From positions 1 to 64,000 of the forward strand of contig NZ_JAJIWO010000007.1 in the NCBI RefSeq assembly GCF_020880695.1: DNA of 64,000 bases. The letters are read 5' to 3'. The stretch is from Mucilaginibacter sp. UR6-11. Lineage in GTDB: Bacteria; Bacteroidota; Bacteroidia; Sphingobacteriales; Sphingobacteriaceae. Below the pieces are notes generated by a model that made no database searches, was not told the origin of the DNA, and worked only from the letters and a program-made list of their open reading frames with translations. Shown here one piece after another: positions 54,273 to 63,663 of the stretch. Every line of letters begins with the position of its first letter. Within the stretch, counting starts at the first letter, position 1. The translations under genes and the position numbers were made by a program.

Positions 54273-57200
54273 ATGAAAACAATTATCACTTTTCCTGTCA
54301 AACTGGGCCTGCTCTGCTCGCTCCTGTTTCTGCTAGCTTTCATCCCGCGTGGTGATGACCCGGTTGATAAACTGGTAACTATCCTGCAAAAATGGACAGA
54401 CAGCATCCCGCAGGAAAAGGTTTATTTACAAATGGATAAGCCCTACTATGCCCTGGGCGATACAATCTGGTTTAAAGGTTATATAACCATTGGCAGCCGG
54501 CACCAGCTTTCGGCGCTAAGCGGCTCCTTATATGTAGATCTGATCACTGACAAAGATTCTGTCGCCCGATCCTTAAAACTCCCGATAACATCAGGCATGG
54601 TTATGGGCGATTTTATTTTGGGCGATGACTTTAAAGAGGGCAGCTACCGCATACGGGCCTACACCCAATGGATGCGCAACGCCGGTGAAGATTATTTTTT
54701 TGACCATACTTTTACCGTGGGCGACCTGGTAAGCCACAATATCATTACCAAAGCTGATTATCAATATAAAGACATTGATCAAAAACCCGTTTTAACCGCG
54801 ATGCTTAATTATAGCACTGATGACGGCGCGCCGCTTGCCGGCAGGGATGTGCATTACCAGATCATCGTTAATAAAAAGGTGGTATGGTCCAAATCGGTTA
54901 AAACAGATGCGCAGGGCAATATCCCGGTATCAATCCTGAATGATAAGCATGTTGATTTAAGAGGATCCTACATTCATACCACGCTTGATGGGCCAGACAA
55001 ATACACCATTGTACGTGATTTCCCTATCAAAGCCGGTTTAGCACAAACCGACGTTCAGTTTTTTCCTGAAAGCGGCAACCTGGTAAACGGCATTTTATCG
55101 CGTGTTGCCTTTAAAGCTGTGGGGGTTGACGGATCGGGGATCGCCATAAAAGGAAAAATAACTGATAATGAAAATAATGAAGTTGGTACCATTGAAACCT
55201 TGCATGCCGGCATGGGCAGTTTTTTATTGCGGCCTGTCTCAGGTAAAACCTATACAGCAAAAATCAGCTTTGCTGATGGTACCGTTAAAACCGTAGCCCT
55301 GCCTGTTGCTGTTAATGAGGGTTATGTACTGGGTGTTTATCAACCCAATAAAGATAGTTTGCTGGCAAGGATTTATGCATCAAAAACTGCACAAAACACA
55401 TCGGTAAATTTGATAGCGCACACCAATGGCGAAACCATTTTTGCCTCACCGGTAAAAATTGCGGGCGCGGTTACTTCTATCTGGCTGGAAAAAAAATTGT
55501 TCCCTACCGGGATAGCGCAGTTTACCATCTTTAACAATACCGGCGAACCTTTGAATGAACGGATAGCTTTTGTCCGCGGGAATGACCAGATGCAACTGGA
55601 TTTAAAAACAGCCAAAAACACCTACAACAGTAAAGAACATGTACAGGTAAGTATGGCCGCCACCAACAGCAACGGCAAACCAACCTTTGGCAATTTTAGC
55701 GTAACGGTAATTGACGAAAGTAAAGTACCGGTTGATGAAAGCGATGAAAGCACCATTTTTTCTAATCTGCTGCTTACGTCTGACCTGAAGGGCTACGTTG
55801 AAAAACCCAATTACTATTTTACCAGGGAAACCGCCGAGGTAAATAAAGCTTTGGATAACCTGATGCTTACGCAGGGTTACCGGCGGTTTACCTGGAAAGA
55901 ATTAAACAATACGGTAAATACCAGGCCGCTGTTCGCGGCAGAAGGATTGGGTGTGGCCATAACGGGTAAGGTAACAACACTGGGTAATAAAATATTACCA
56001 AACGCCAAAGTGACGCTGGTGTCTGTCAGCGCCGGTGTGATGAAAGGCACTACTACCGATGCCAACGGCCGCTTTAAGTTTGACGGTATATTTATGACCG
56101 ACAGCATCAAGTTTGCGGTACAGGCACGGTCGGCTAAAAATAGTGACAAGGTGATGATCGTGCTGGATACTTTACCAAAACTGCGGCTCAATAAAAACCC
56201 AAATTTGGGCGATGTGAGCACCAACATTACCGGCACACTAAAAACCTATATCGAAAGCGTAAAAAAAGAGGACGATATTTATGAAAAAAGCGGCCAGCTG
56301 GATAAGGTGCACCGCCTGCGTGAAGTAAGGATAAGGGCCCGAAAGCCAGAGCCACCGCCTTATAAGCAGCAGGGCATGTATCGCATTCCTGAGGGCCATG
56401 CCGACCAAACCTATGTAATTGAGCATCCCGAAAACTGCGCGGCGTTAGGTATTTGCTTACAGGGCATGTTACGCCATGTGGTTTTTGAAATGGTTAATGG
56501 CCAATGGGTTCCAAAAGGATGCCTTGTTATTCTGGACGGCCGTGTGCTTAAAGATTGGGAAATTGGTGATCTTTTTACCAATAATTCGCCCGAACCAGAA
56601 GCCATCGCCAAGATAGACGTGGTATTTGCGTCCAATCCGCTGGCGATGACCTTTAGCGGTCCGGGAGCTCCAAAAGGTGGACCGGCAATCTTAATTTACA
56701 CCAAAAAAGATTACATCAGAAAAAGCTACAACCCCAGCATGGCCAACGTATCGCCTAAGGGCTTTAACCGGGTACGCGAGTTTTATTCGCCGCGTTATGA
56801 CCGGCCGGGCAGCGCCGCTAAACTGCCCGATCTGCGCACCACGGTTTACTGGAATCCTTATTTAAAAACAGATATATCGGGCAAAACCACTTTTAATTTC
56901 TTCAATGCTGATGGCCCGGGAACCTATAAAGTTATTGTGGAAGGCATTAACGCCGACGGCGAACTGGGCAGGCAGGTATACAGGTATACGGTTGATGCCG
57001 ACCAGGCCAAAGCATCGTCATATACCCCGCCGCCCGCTGATAAAAGCATGGCGCTGATAACTGCCCCGCTGGATAGTTTTAACAGGAAACTACCCATTGA
57101 AAAAGTGTACCTCCATACCGACAAACCCTATTATAATATCGGCGATACCCTTTGGTTTAAAAGCTATGTGGTAGATCACAACAATCAGCCGTCAAAAATC

Positions 57201-59813
57201 AGCGGCCTGCTGTATGTTGAACTGGCCAATGACACCTCCGAGGCGGTAAAGCGCATAAGCATCACTGTTAAAGACGGCGTAGGTTCAGGACAGATCCCGT
57301 TAACAAAAACCATCTTCCGCGAAGGCGGCTATACGTTAAGGGCCTACACTAACTGGATGCAAAACTTTGGTCAGGATTATATTTTTAACCAGCGCTTTTA
57401 CCTTGGGCAAACCACTGCTGATTCGTGGCTGGTTAAATCATCAGCCGGTATAGACCAGGTGGCCGGTAAGGATCAGTTACAGGTGGAGCTAAAGCTGAAT
57501 AAAGCTGACAAATCAGGCTCGCCGGTGGCGCTCAAAAAGTTGCAGGTTAAAATTTATGATGAATGGCACTACCTGTTTAAAGAAGAGCTGCAAACGGATA
57601 TCGACGGATCGCTAAAATTCGGCACTGCTTTAAAAGACAAAATGGATGGCCGGCGAATACGGGCCGAGATCATCAGCCTTGAAAAGGGAGATAACCATAA
57701 AATGCTGCAGATCCCGCTAAAAATTAACCGCGGGCAAAATATCGACCTGCAATTTTTACCCGAAGGTGGTAAATTAGTCGCCGGCTTAAAATCGGTAATC
57801 GGTTTTAAGGCTATCGCCGAAAACGGAAGCAGCACTGCCGTTACGGGTGCGGTATATGATAGTAAGGGCAATGAGGTGGTATCCTTTGCCACCATGCACA
57901 ACGGCATGGGGTCATTTGAGTTTACCCCAGGGGCGGGCGAAGTTTACACTGCGCGTACAAGCCAGCCCGCCGTTAAAAATTTTGAATTTCCTAAAATAAG
58001 CCCGTCAGGTACGGTAATCCACATCAATAATTCAGAGCAGGGTGATGATTTAAAGATCACACTGGCCGGCATCAGTTCATTGGGGACGGACAGCGCCTGC
58101 TACCTGGTAGGTACAGCAAGAGGCATTGCTTACTATTCAGAAAAAATAACAGACCAAACCAGTCTGACGATTTCTAAAAACCTTTTTCCGTCGGGCATAG
58201 CCAGGTTTACCTTATTTAAAGGCCTGCGGCCGCTTAATGAGCGGGCCGTATTTATTGACCACCGAGACGGCCTTAACATTAAAGTAACGCCAAATAAAAT
58301 GGTATATGTTAGCCGTGACAGCGTTGGTTTAGAAATTGAAGTAAAAGACAAAAGCGGCATCCCGGTACAGGGCAATTTCTCATTGGCTGTTACAGACGAC
58401 TCACAGGTTAAGCCGGACAGCGCAGACAATAACGGCATAACCGCAAGCCTGCTTATTAATTCTGAATTAACCGGCCATATCGAGTCGCCGGGGTACTATA
58501 TTAACCGGAAAGATAAACAAGCCTGGCAGGCGCTGGATAACCTGATGCTTACCCAGGGCTGGACCGGCTATGACTGGGGGGATATATTTATCAACCAGAA
58601 AGAGGTTAAGTTTAAGCCGGAAAAAGAACTGGTGATTACCGGCAAGGTAACCAATGCGCTTAACAAGCCGGTTACTGATGCAAGGGTATTGATATCGTCG
58701 CAAAAGCCGGCGTTTTTTGCAATGGCCAGCGTAGACGACAAAGGCTCCTATGTATTTAAAAACCTGCCGCAAACAGACTCAGGATCTTTCTTTTTACAGG
58801 CTAATAATGCCAGGGGAAAGAAAATAACATTTGGCACTATTACCGTCGACCGTTTTTCGGCGTTGCCCATCCCCTCAAATTATAAAGACCCTATACTGCC
58901 GTGGTATGTAAATACAGACAGTGCACAGATCAATTATATGAAACGGGCTATAGAAAAAACCAATGATGCAAACCTAAAACTAAGCGGCAGGGTTTTAAAA
59001 GAAGTAAAGATCAACGGCAAAAAAATTATCAGGGGCACCATGAACCCGTTTGGACCGGGGCAGGCCGATGAGATTTACGATGAGCAGGATATCAAAGAAT
59101 CGGCAACAACCAACTTGTACGAACTGCTGCAGCAAAAGCTGCCCGGTTTTAAGGTACTTGGCGCCAGGCTCACAACTTTTCGGGGGATGGACCTTACAGT
59201 GCCTATAGTGGCATTTAACGGTAAAAACATCCGGTTGAACATAGATGGCGGACCGGTAAATGTTGATGTTGACGTACCAACAAGTGGCAGGGATGTGACT
59301 TCTGAGAAGGTTATGGTACTCTCCACCCTCCCGGGCAGGAAACGTGACGAACCCTCGCCTTATAACGACGCCGTCATAGCTGAGTTGAGAAACATTAAGC
59401 TACAGGGCTTAATTGGGCTTGAAATTAGCTATAGCCGTAAATACATTGACCGTATATGCCACTCTTGCGACGACTTGGCTATCGTACAAATAACTACCGG
59501 CCAGGGTATGGGCTGGTACCGCAGGAAACCGGTGGGAGTTGTCAGCTACCGGCCCTTACCTGTGCTATATCCGCAGCAATTTTACAGCCCTAAATATAAT
59601 GTTGCTCCATCATCGGTAATTGAACCTGATTACCGGTCTACACTTTATTGGGAGCCTAACATTAATACCGATCAAAATGGCAAAGCGAAAGTGTATTTTT
59701 ACACTTCAGACATCAAAAGTAAATATACCATTAAGATAGCCGGCATTGATGCAAATGGCGGCATTGGCGACGGAAGCTTAAAAATTAACCAGCCGGGTAA
59801 TGAAATTAAATAA
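54273..59813 (+). CDS. Giant exported MG2/plug-like protein, tandem fusion of two modules
   Basis: An 1846-aa exported protein built from two ~920-residue modules joined head to tail (junction at about 925-935). Signal peptide: KLGLLCSLLFLLAFIP. Each module begins with an alpha-2-macroglobulin-type MG2 domain (EKVYLQMDKPYYALGDTIWF; EKVYLHTDKPYYNIGDTLWF), then further Ig-like domains, a LDNLMLTQGYRRF / LDNLMLTQGWTGY motif, a carboxypeptidase-regulatory-like domain (GKVTTLGNKILPNAKVTL; GKVTNALNKPVTDARVLI) and a TonB plug-like tail with a Cys pair. Both end with STLYW/TVYW...TYKV...GINADG-like. Only module one has a signal peptide. Likely periplasmic or surface-facing, e.g. binding or secreting proteins; function unknown. 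Confidence 0.85.
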   Translation: MKTIITFPVKLGLLCSLLFLLAFIPRGDDPVDKLVTILQKWTDSIPQEKVYLQMDKPYYALGDTIWFKGYITIGSRHQLSALSGSLYVDLITDKDSVARSLKLPITSGMVMGDFILGDDFKEGSYRIRAYTQWMRNAGEDYFFDHTFTVGDLVSHNIITKADYQYKDIDQKPVLTAMLNYSTDDGAPLAGRDVHYQIIVNKKVVWSKSVKTDAQGNIPVSILNDKHVDLRGSYIHTTLDGPDKYTIVRDFPIKAGLAQTDVQFFPESGNLVNGILSRVAFKAVGVDGSGIAIKGKITDNENNEVGTIETLHAGMGSFLLRPVSGKTYTAKISFADGTVKTVALPVAVNEGYVLGVYQPNKDSLLARIYASKTAQNTSVNLIAHTNGETIFASPVKIAGAVTSIWLEKKLFPTGIAQFTIFNNTGEPLNERIAFVRGNDQMQLDLKTAKNTYNSKEHVQVSMAATNSNGKPTFGNFSVTVIDESKVPVDESDESTIFSNLLLTSDLKGYVEKPNYYFTRETAEVNKALDNLMLTQGYRRFTWKELNNTVNTRPLFAAEGLGVAITGKVTTLGNKILPNAKVTLVSVSAGVMKGTTTDANGRFKFDGIFMTDSIKFAVQARSAKNSDKVMIVLDTLPKLRLNKNPNLGDVSTNITGTLKTYIESVKKEDDIYEKSGQLDKVHRLREVRIRARKPEPPPYKQQGMYRIPEGHADQTYVIEHPENCAALGICLQGMLRHVVFEMVNGQWVPKGCLVILDGRVLKDWEIGDLFTNNSPEPEAIAKIDVVFASNPLAMTFSGPGAPKGGPAILIYTKKDYIRKSYNPSMANVSPKGFNRVREFYSPRYDRPGSAAKLPDLRTTVYWNPYLKTDISGKTTFNFFNADGPGTYKVIVEGINADGELGRQVYRYTVDADQAKASSYTPPPADKSMALITAPLDSFNRKLPIEKVYLHTDKPYYNIGDTLWFKSYVVDHNNQPSKISGLLYVELANDTSEAVKRISITVKDGVGSGQIPLTKTIFREGGYTLRAYTNWMQNFGQDYIFNQRFYLGQTTADSWLVKSSAGIDQVAGKDQLQVELKLNKADKSGSPVALKKLQVKIYDEWHYLFKEELQTDIDGSLKFGTALKDKMDGRRIRAEIISLEKGDNHKMLQIPLKINRGQNIDLQFLPEGGKLVAGLKSVIGFKAIAENGSSTAVTGAVYDSKGNEVVSFATMHNGMGSFEFTPGAGEVYTARTSQPAVKNFEFPKISPSGTVIHINNSEQGDDLKITLAGISSLGTDSACYLVGTARGIAYYSEKITDQTSLTISKNLFPSGIARFTLFKGLRPLNERAVFIDHRDGLNIKVTPNKMVYVSRDSVGLEIEVKDKSGIPVQGNFSLAVTDDSQVKPDSADNNGITASLLINSELTGHIESPGYYINRKDKQAWQALDNLMLTQGWTGYDWGDIFINQKEVKFKPEKELVITGKVTNALNKPVTDARVLISSQKPAFFAMASVDDKGSYVFKNLPQTDSGSFFLQANNARGKKITFGTITVDRFSALPIPSNYKDPILPWYVNTDSAQINYMKRAIEKTNDANLKLSGRVLKEVKINGKKIIRGTMNPFGPGQADEIYDEQDIKESATTNLYELLQQKLPGFKVLGARLTTFRGMDLTVPIVAFNGKNIRLNIDGGPVNVDVDVPTSGRDVTSEKVMVLSTLPGRKRDEPSPYNDAVIAELRNIKLQGLIGLEISYSRKYIDRICHSCDDLAIVQITTGQGMGWYRRKPVGVVSYRPLPVLYPQQFYSPKYNVAPSSVIEPDYRSTLYWEPNINTDQNGKAKVYFYTSDIKSKYTIKIAGIDANGGIGDGSLKINQPGNEIK

Positions 59814-62559
59814 TAAATGGGCCATAGGGCCCGCTCTATTTTGTTTGTTTTTGATCCTTTTGGCTTTTGTGCCAAAAACAGATGACCCTTTGGATAAACT
59901 AGTTGCATCGCTGCAGCGGTGGTCCGACACCAATCCACAGGAAAAAATATACCTGCATACCGATAAGCCCTATTATTTAGTGGGTGATACAATATGGTTC
60001 AAAGCTTATATTACAACCGGCAGCAAGCACCAGCTATCGGCCATAAGCGGGGCAGTATATGTAGAGTTACTGAATGAAGGCGACTCGGTTACTAAAGTGC
60101 TGAAACTGCCGGTAACAACCGGCATGGCTGTAGGTGATTTTGTTTTGGATGATGATGTTATACATGAAGGCAACTACCGCATACGGGCCTATACTCAATG
60201 GATGCGCAATGCCGGCCCCGATTATTTTTACGACCGTACCTTTACCATTGGCAACTCCATCGCCAACACTGTATTTGCCAAAATAGATTATGTATATACC
60301 CAACAAGGCGATAAAACAAAGGTTAAGGCCATATTAAAATATACCGACACCAAGGGCCAGCCCTACGCTGCCAGGCAGGTGAGCTATCTTTTTAAGAAAG
60401 GCTACGAGGTTATTACATCAGGCGGGGGCAAAACAAATGAACTTGGCGAACTAAGTATTAACCTGCCCAACACCAAACCCGGCCAGCTAAGCAGCAATTC
60501 TTACCTGGCCACAAAAATAAACTTAACCGGCGACGAAACTGTTGCTAAAAACTTCCCGGTTAAAATAGCATCATTACAAACCGATTTCCAGTTTTTTCCC
60601 GAAAGCGGTAACCTGGTTAACGGGGTAAAAAGCAAGGTGGCCTTTAAAGCAACCGCCACCAACGGCCTGGGGGCCGCTATAAACGGTGTGGTAACAGATA
60701 ATAACAACAACGAAGTTGCCCGGCTGGAGCTGAAACATTTGGGGATGGGCTATTTTTACCTGCTCCCTGAGGCCGGTAAAACTTACCGCGCAAAGATCAA
60801 TTACCCCGACGGTTCGGTAAATACCGTGAACCTGCCTGCCGCCTCTGACGACGGTTATGTAATGTCCGTCTTTCATTCGGCCAATAACGATTCTGTTTTA
60901 GTGAAGATTGATGCCGGCGCGGGGGCATTAAAATCAGGTCAAAACATAAGCCTGATAGGCCAATCAAACGGCAAGGTTTATTTTGCCGCTAATGTGCCGG
61001 TGGGCAAATCATCAACCCTGCTTTATTTCCCGGTACATGAAGTCCCTTCGGGCATATTGCAGTTTACCCTGTTCTCCGCCGCAGGCGATCCTTTAAATGA
61101 AAGAATAACATTTATTCAGAATAATGATAACATTGACCTTAGAATAACCAGCCTTAAACCAACCTATGGCCGCAGGGAAAAGGTAGAACTGAATATTAAT
61201 GCTATCGCCGGGAATAAACCAGTTGGCGGCAACTTCTCTATATCGGTAATCAGCGAAACAGCGGTACCATCTGACGAAGCGAACGAAAATACCATTTTTT
61301 CACAGCTGCTGTTAAGCTCGGACATCAAAGGTTATATAGAAAAACCGAACTACTATTTCTATAATCCTGATAATGAAACGCGTGCAAACCTTGACGTGCT
61401 GATGCTTACTCAGGGCTATAGAAGATTTGCGTGGAAAAACATTTTAACAGGCGTTACAGCCGTAGCAACGTATAAGGCCGAAAAACTTGTGAACAGTATA
61501 TCAGGCAGGTTAACCGGCTATAACCATAAACCCGTAGCCGGCGGCAAAGTAATATTGATTAATAACAAGTTGAATTTTGTGCGCGACACCGTTACTGACA
61601 GCGAAGGCAGATTTAAGTTTAGCAACCTGCTGATAACTGACGGAATTGACTTTACCATACAGGGGACCACCAGCAAAAACGGCAAAAAGGTAAACACAGA
61701 AATTGACGAGGTTAAACCGGCCGCCATTACCGCCAATAACAACATAGGTGATATCAATGCCGACATCCCCCAACTGGTTAAAGCATCTGTAGACAATGAA
61801 ATTAAACAGGACCAGGAACTTACCAGGCAGGGATTGCAAAGCCGTGTACAACAACTAAAAGAGGTACGGATAAGGGCAGCAAAAGCCCGGTATGGCTCGG
61901 GCAATATCAGCGAGAGCCAAGCTGACGAGGTTTACCGGCCGGATAGCCGCGAGCCCTGCGCCACTTTAAAAGAATGTATTGAAGAAATGTATCACAGCCG
62001 GGTTAGGTTTATCCAGGTAATGGATAAATATGAAGGCATGGCATGGGTGCCAACTTATTATCCACATGGCACCTACGCCGTATTAATTGACAGTATGCTT
62101 GTTGAACCATCGCAATATCAAACCTTATTATTGGATAAGCCAACCAATATTGCCAAGATTTACATATCGCACGAAAGCGCGGCAATAAGCGCCAAGTTAT
62201 TAGGAGGGTACCTTGCCCTGTTCCCTAAAGGGCCGCCGCCGCCGGTTATAGCTATCTTTACAAAGAATCATGCTTTCCGCAGAACGGACGATCCGTCAAT
62301 TGTTTATTACGCGCCTAAAGGTTATGATTTTACCAAAGAGTTTTATACACCTAAATATGACAACCCTCAAAACGGCCCCGTGACAGCCGACCTGCGCAGC
62401 ACTGTTTACTGGAACCCCCGGATACTTACCAGGGCATACGGGCAAACAAAGGTTAGCTATTTTAACGGCGACCAAACCGGCACCTACCGGGTAACGGTTG
62501 AGGGCATTGACGCTAACGGATTACTGGCCCGTAAGGTTTACCGGTATACCGTACAATAA
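59800..62559 (+). CDS. MG2/plug-like exported protein, single module
   Basis: A 919-aa paralogue of the modules in the previous gene, which it overlaps by 14 bp. Signal peptide ALFCLFLILLAFVP; MG2 start EKIYLHTDKPYYLVGDTIWF; LDVLMLTQGYRRFAW; GRLTGYNHKPVAGGKVILIN; Cys pair in REPCATLKECIEEMY; end STVYWNPRILTRAYGQTKVSYF and GTYRVTVEGIDANG. It is clearly closer to module one of the 1846-aa protein than to module two over the first 150 residues. Probably cotranscribed with it. Function unknown. Confidence 0.87.
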   Translation: MKLNNKWAIGPALFCLFLILLAFVPKTDDPLDKLVASLQRWSDTNPQEKIYLHTDKPYYLVGDTIWFKAYITTGSKHQLSAISGAVYVELLNEGDSVTKVLKLPVTTGMAVGDFVLDDDVIHEGNYRIRAYTQWMRNAGPDYFYDRTFTIGNSIANTVFAKIDYVYTQQGDKTKVKAILKYTDTKGQPYAARQVSYLFKKGYEVITSGGGKTNELGELSINLPNTKPGQLSSNSYLATKINLTGDETVAKNFPVKIASLQTDFQFFPESGNLVNGVKSKVAFKATATNGLGAAINGVVTDNNNNEVARLELKHLGMGYFYLLPEAGKTYRAKINYPDGSVNTVNLPAASDDGYVMSVFHSANNDSVLVKIDAGAGALKSGQNISLIGQSNGKVYFAANVPVGKSSTLLYFPVHEVPSGILQFTLFSAAGDPLNERITFIQNNDNIDLRITSLKPTYGRREKVELNINAIAGNKPVGGNFSISVISETAVPSDEANENTIFSQLLLSSDIKGYIEKPNYYFYNPDNETRANLDVLMLTQGYRRFAWKNILTGVTAVATYKAEKLVNSISGRLTGYNHKPVAGGKVILINNKLNFVRDTVTDSEGRFKFSNLLITDGIDFTIQGTTSKNGKKVNTEIDEVKPAAITANNNIGDINADIPQLVKASVDNEIKQDQELTRQGLQSRVQQLKEVRIRAAKARYGSGNISESQADEVYRPDSREPCATLKECIEEMYHSRVRFIQVMDKYEGMAWVPTYYPHGTYAVLIDSMLVEPSQYQTLLLDKPTNIAKIYISHESAAISAKLLGGYLALFPKGPPPPVIAIFTKNHAFRRTDDPSIVYYAPKGYDFTKEFYTPKYDNPQNGPVTADLRSTVYWNPRILTRAYGQTKVSYFNGDQTGTYRVTVEGIDANGLLARKVYRYTVQ

Positions 62560-62981
62560 TTAAACTATGCAGCAAAATTTAATACATTCATCATTAATAC
62601 GTTAATTTTTTTGCTTAAAAGTTATTGATATTTTAGTCAATAACCTACAAAATTCCTTTATACTAATCAAAAAAGGAGCTTATCAAAAAATTCCACATAG
62701 CCTGAGGCTATATTTATCCTAATAAATTATATAAATCAATTTTTATTCATAATTGTTTCTTAGAACGATTTATAATTTCTCCAATACGTCTTTTTATAAC
62801 GATTTAGTTTATAATTGAGGTTTTATACTTTGTTTCCGCCGGATTACCCTGTGATACGGGCACCATTTAACATCCAGCTAAATACTTGTATTTCAGGCAA
62901 TAAACAATACCATTTTAAAAGCAGCGTATCGTAAAAAGGGCAGAAATTAATACGGGCACTTGCTTTGTAATAAGTAGTGCG
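62560..62981. other. AT-rich intergenic region with an inverted repeat
   Basis: About 420 bases without a gene. At 62621-62644 GTTATTGA and TCAATAAC form a perfect 8-bp dyad around an 8-base loop: a terminator for the MG2 operon or an operator for the AraC regulator. The rest looks like promoter and leader for the 62982 gene. Confidence 0.5.
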
Positions 62982-63533
62982 ATGAAGCTTTTTATAAAAA
63001 ACATGGTTTGCTTAAGCTGCCAAATGGTAGTAAAATTTGAGTTAGAAAAACTCGACCTGCATTGTATATCAATAGAATTGGGCCGGGCAGAAATTGAGGA
63101 GACCTTATCTGCTGACCAAATAAGTAAACTTAAAGCAGCTTTATTAAAAGCCGGACTGGAACTGACAGATGACCGGAAAACCATCCTGATAGAAAAAATT
63201 AAAACGGTGATATTAGAGATGATCAACAATTTTGATGAGCCGCTAAAAACAAATTTTTCTAATTACTTAAGCAAAAAGTTAAATCTCGATTACACTTACC
63301 TGGCCAACGTATTCTCTGATACGCAAGGTTCAACTATTGAAAATTTTGTAATCATCAATAAGATCAGGCGGGTAAAAGAGTTGATTTGCAACCAGGAGCT
63401 TACCCTTACTCAAATTTCCTGGAAACTGCATTACAGCAGCGTTGCCCATTTATCTACCCAGTTTAAAAAGGTAACCGGTGTTACCCCCTCTCACTTTAAA
63501 TACACAGAGTGCAATAGCCTGCAGCTATCGTAG
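62982..63533 (+). CDS. AraC family regulator with HMA-like N-terminus
   Basis: A 183-aa AraC/XylS regulator. The first 75 residues form an HMA-like fold with a CxxC pair, C10/C13 in MVCLSCQMVV, as in metallochaperones. The C-terminal part has two HTH motifs (NLDYTYLANVFSDTQGSTIE; LTLTQISWKLHYSSVAHLST) and the FKKVTGVTPSHFK end. The architecture suggests a metal- or redox-sensing regulator; which metal cannot be told. It sits 130 bp before a surface lipoprotein gene. Confidence 0.88.
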   Translation: MKLFIKNMVCLSCQMVVKFELEKLDLHCISIELGRAEIEETLSADQISKLKAALLKAGLELTDDRKTILIEKIKTVILEMINNFDEPLKTNFSNYLSKKLNLDYTYLANVFSDTQGSTIENFVIINKIRRVKELICNQELTLTQISWKLHYSSVAHLSTQFKKVTGVTPSHFKYTECNSLQLS

Positions 63534-63593
63534 ATGTGTGAATTATAGAACTTATTTAAAAAATTGTGTAACAGATGACCCTATGATGTGGGG

Positions 63594-63601
63594 TACGTTT
63601 G
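63594..63601 (+). promoter_or_regulatory. -7 element for the surface lipoprotein
   Basis: A perfect TACGTTTG (TAnnTTTG) at 63594-63601. It leaves a leader of about 55 bases before the ATG at 63664. I do not see a convincing -33 element at the normal distance. Confidence 0.45.
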
Positions 63602-63663
63602 TAAGGTGTTAAGTTCTGTTCAACAGAGTTTAACTAACTAGTTCACATTTTTTAAATAATCCC

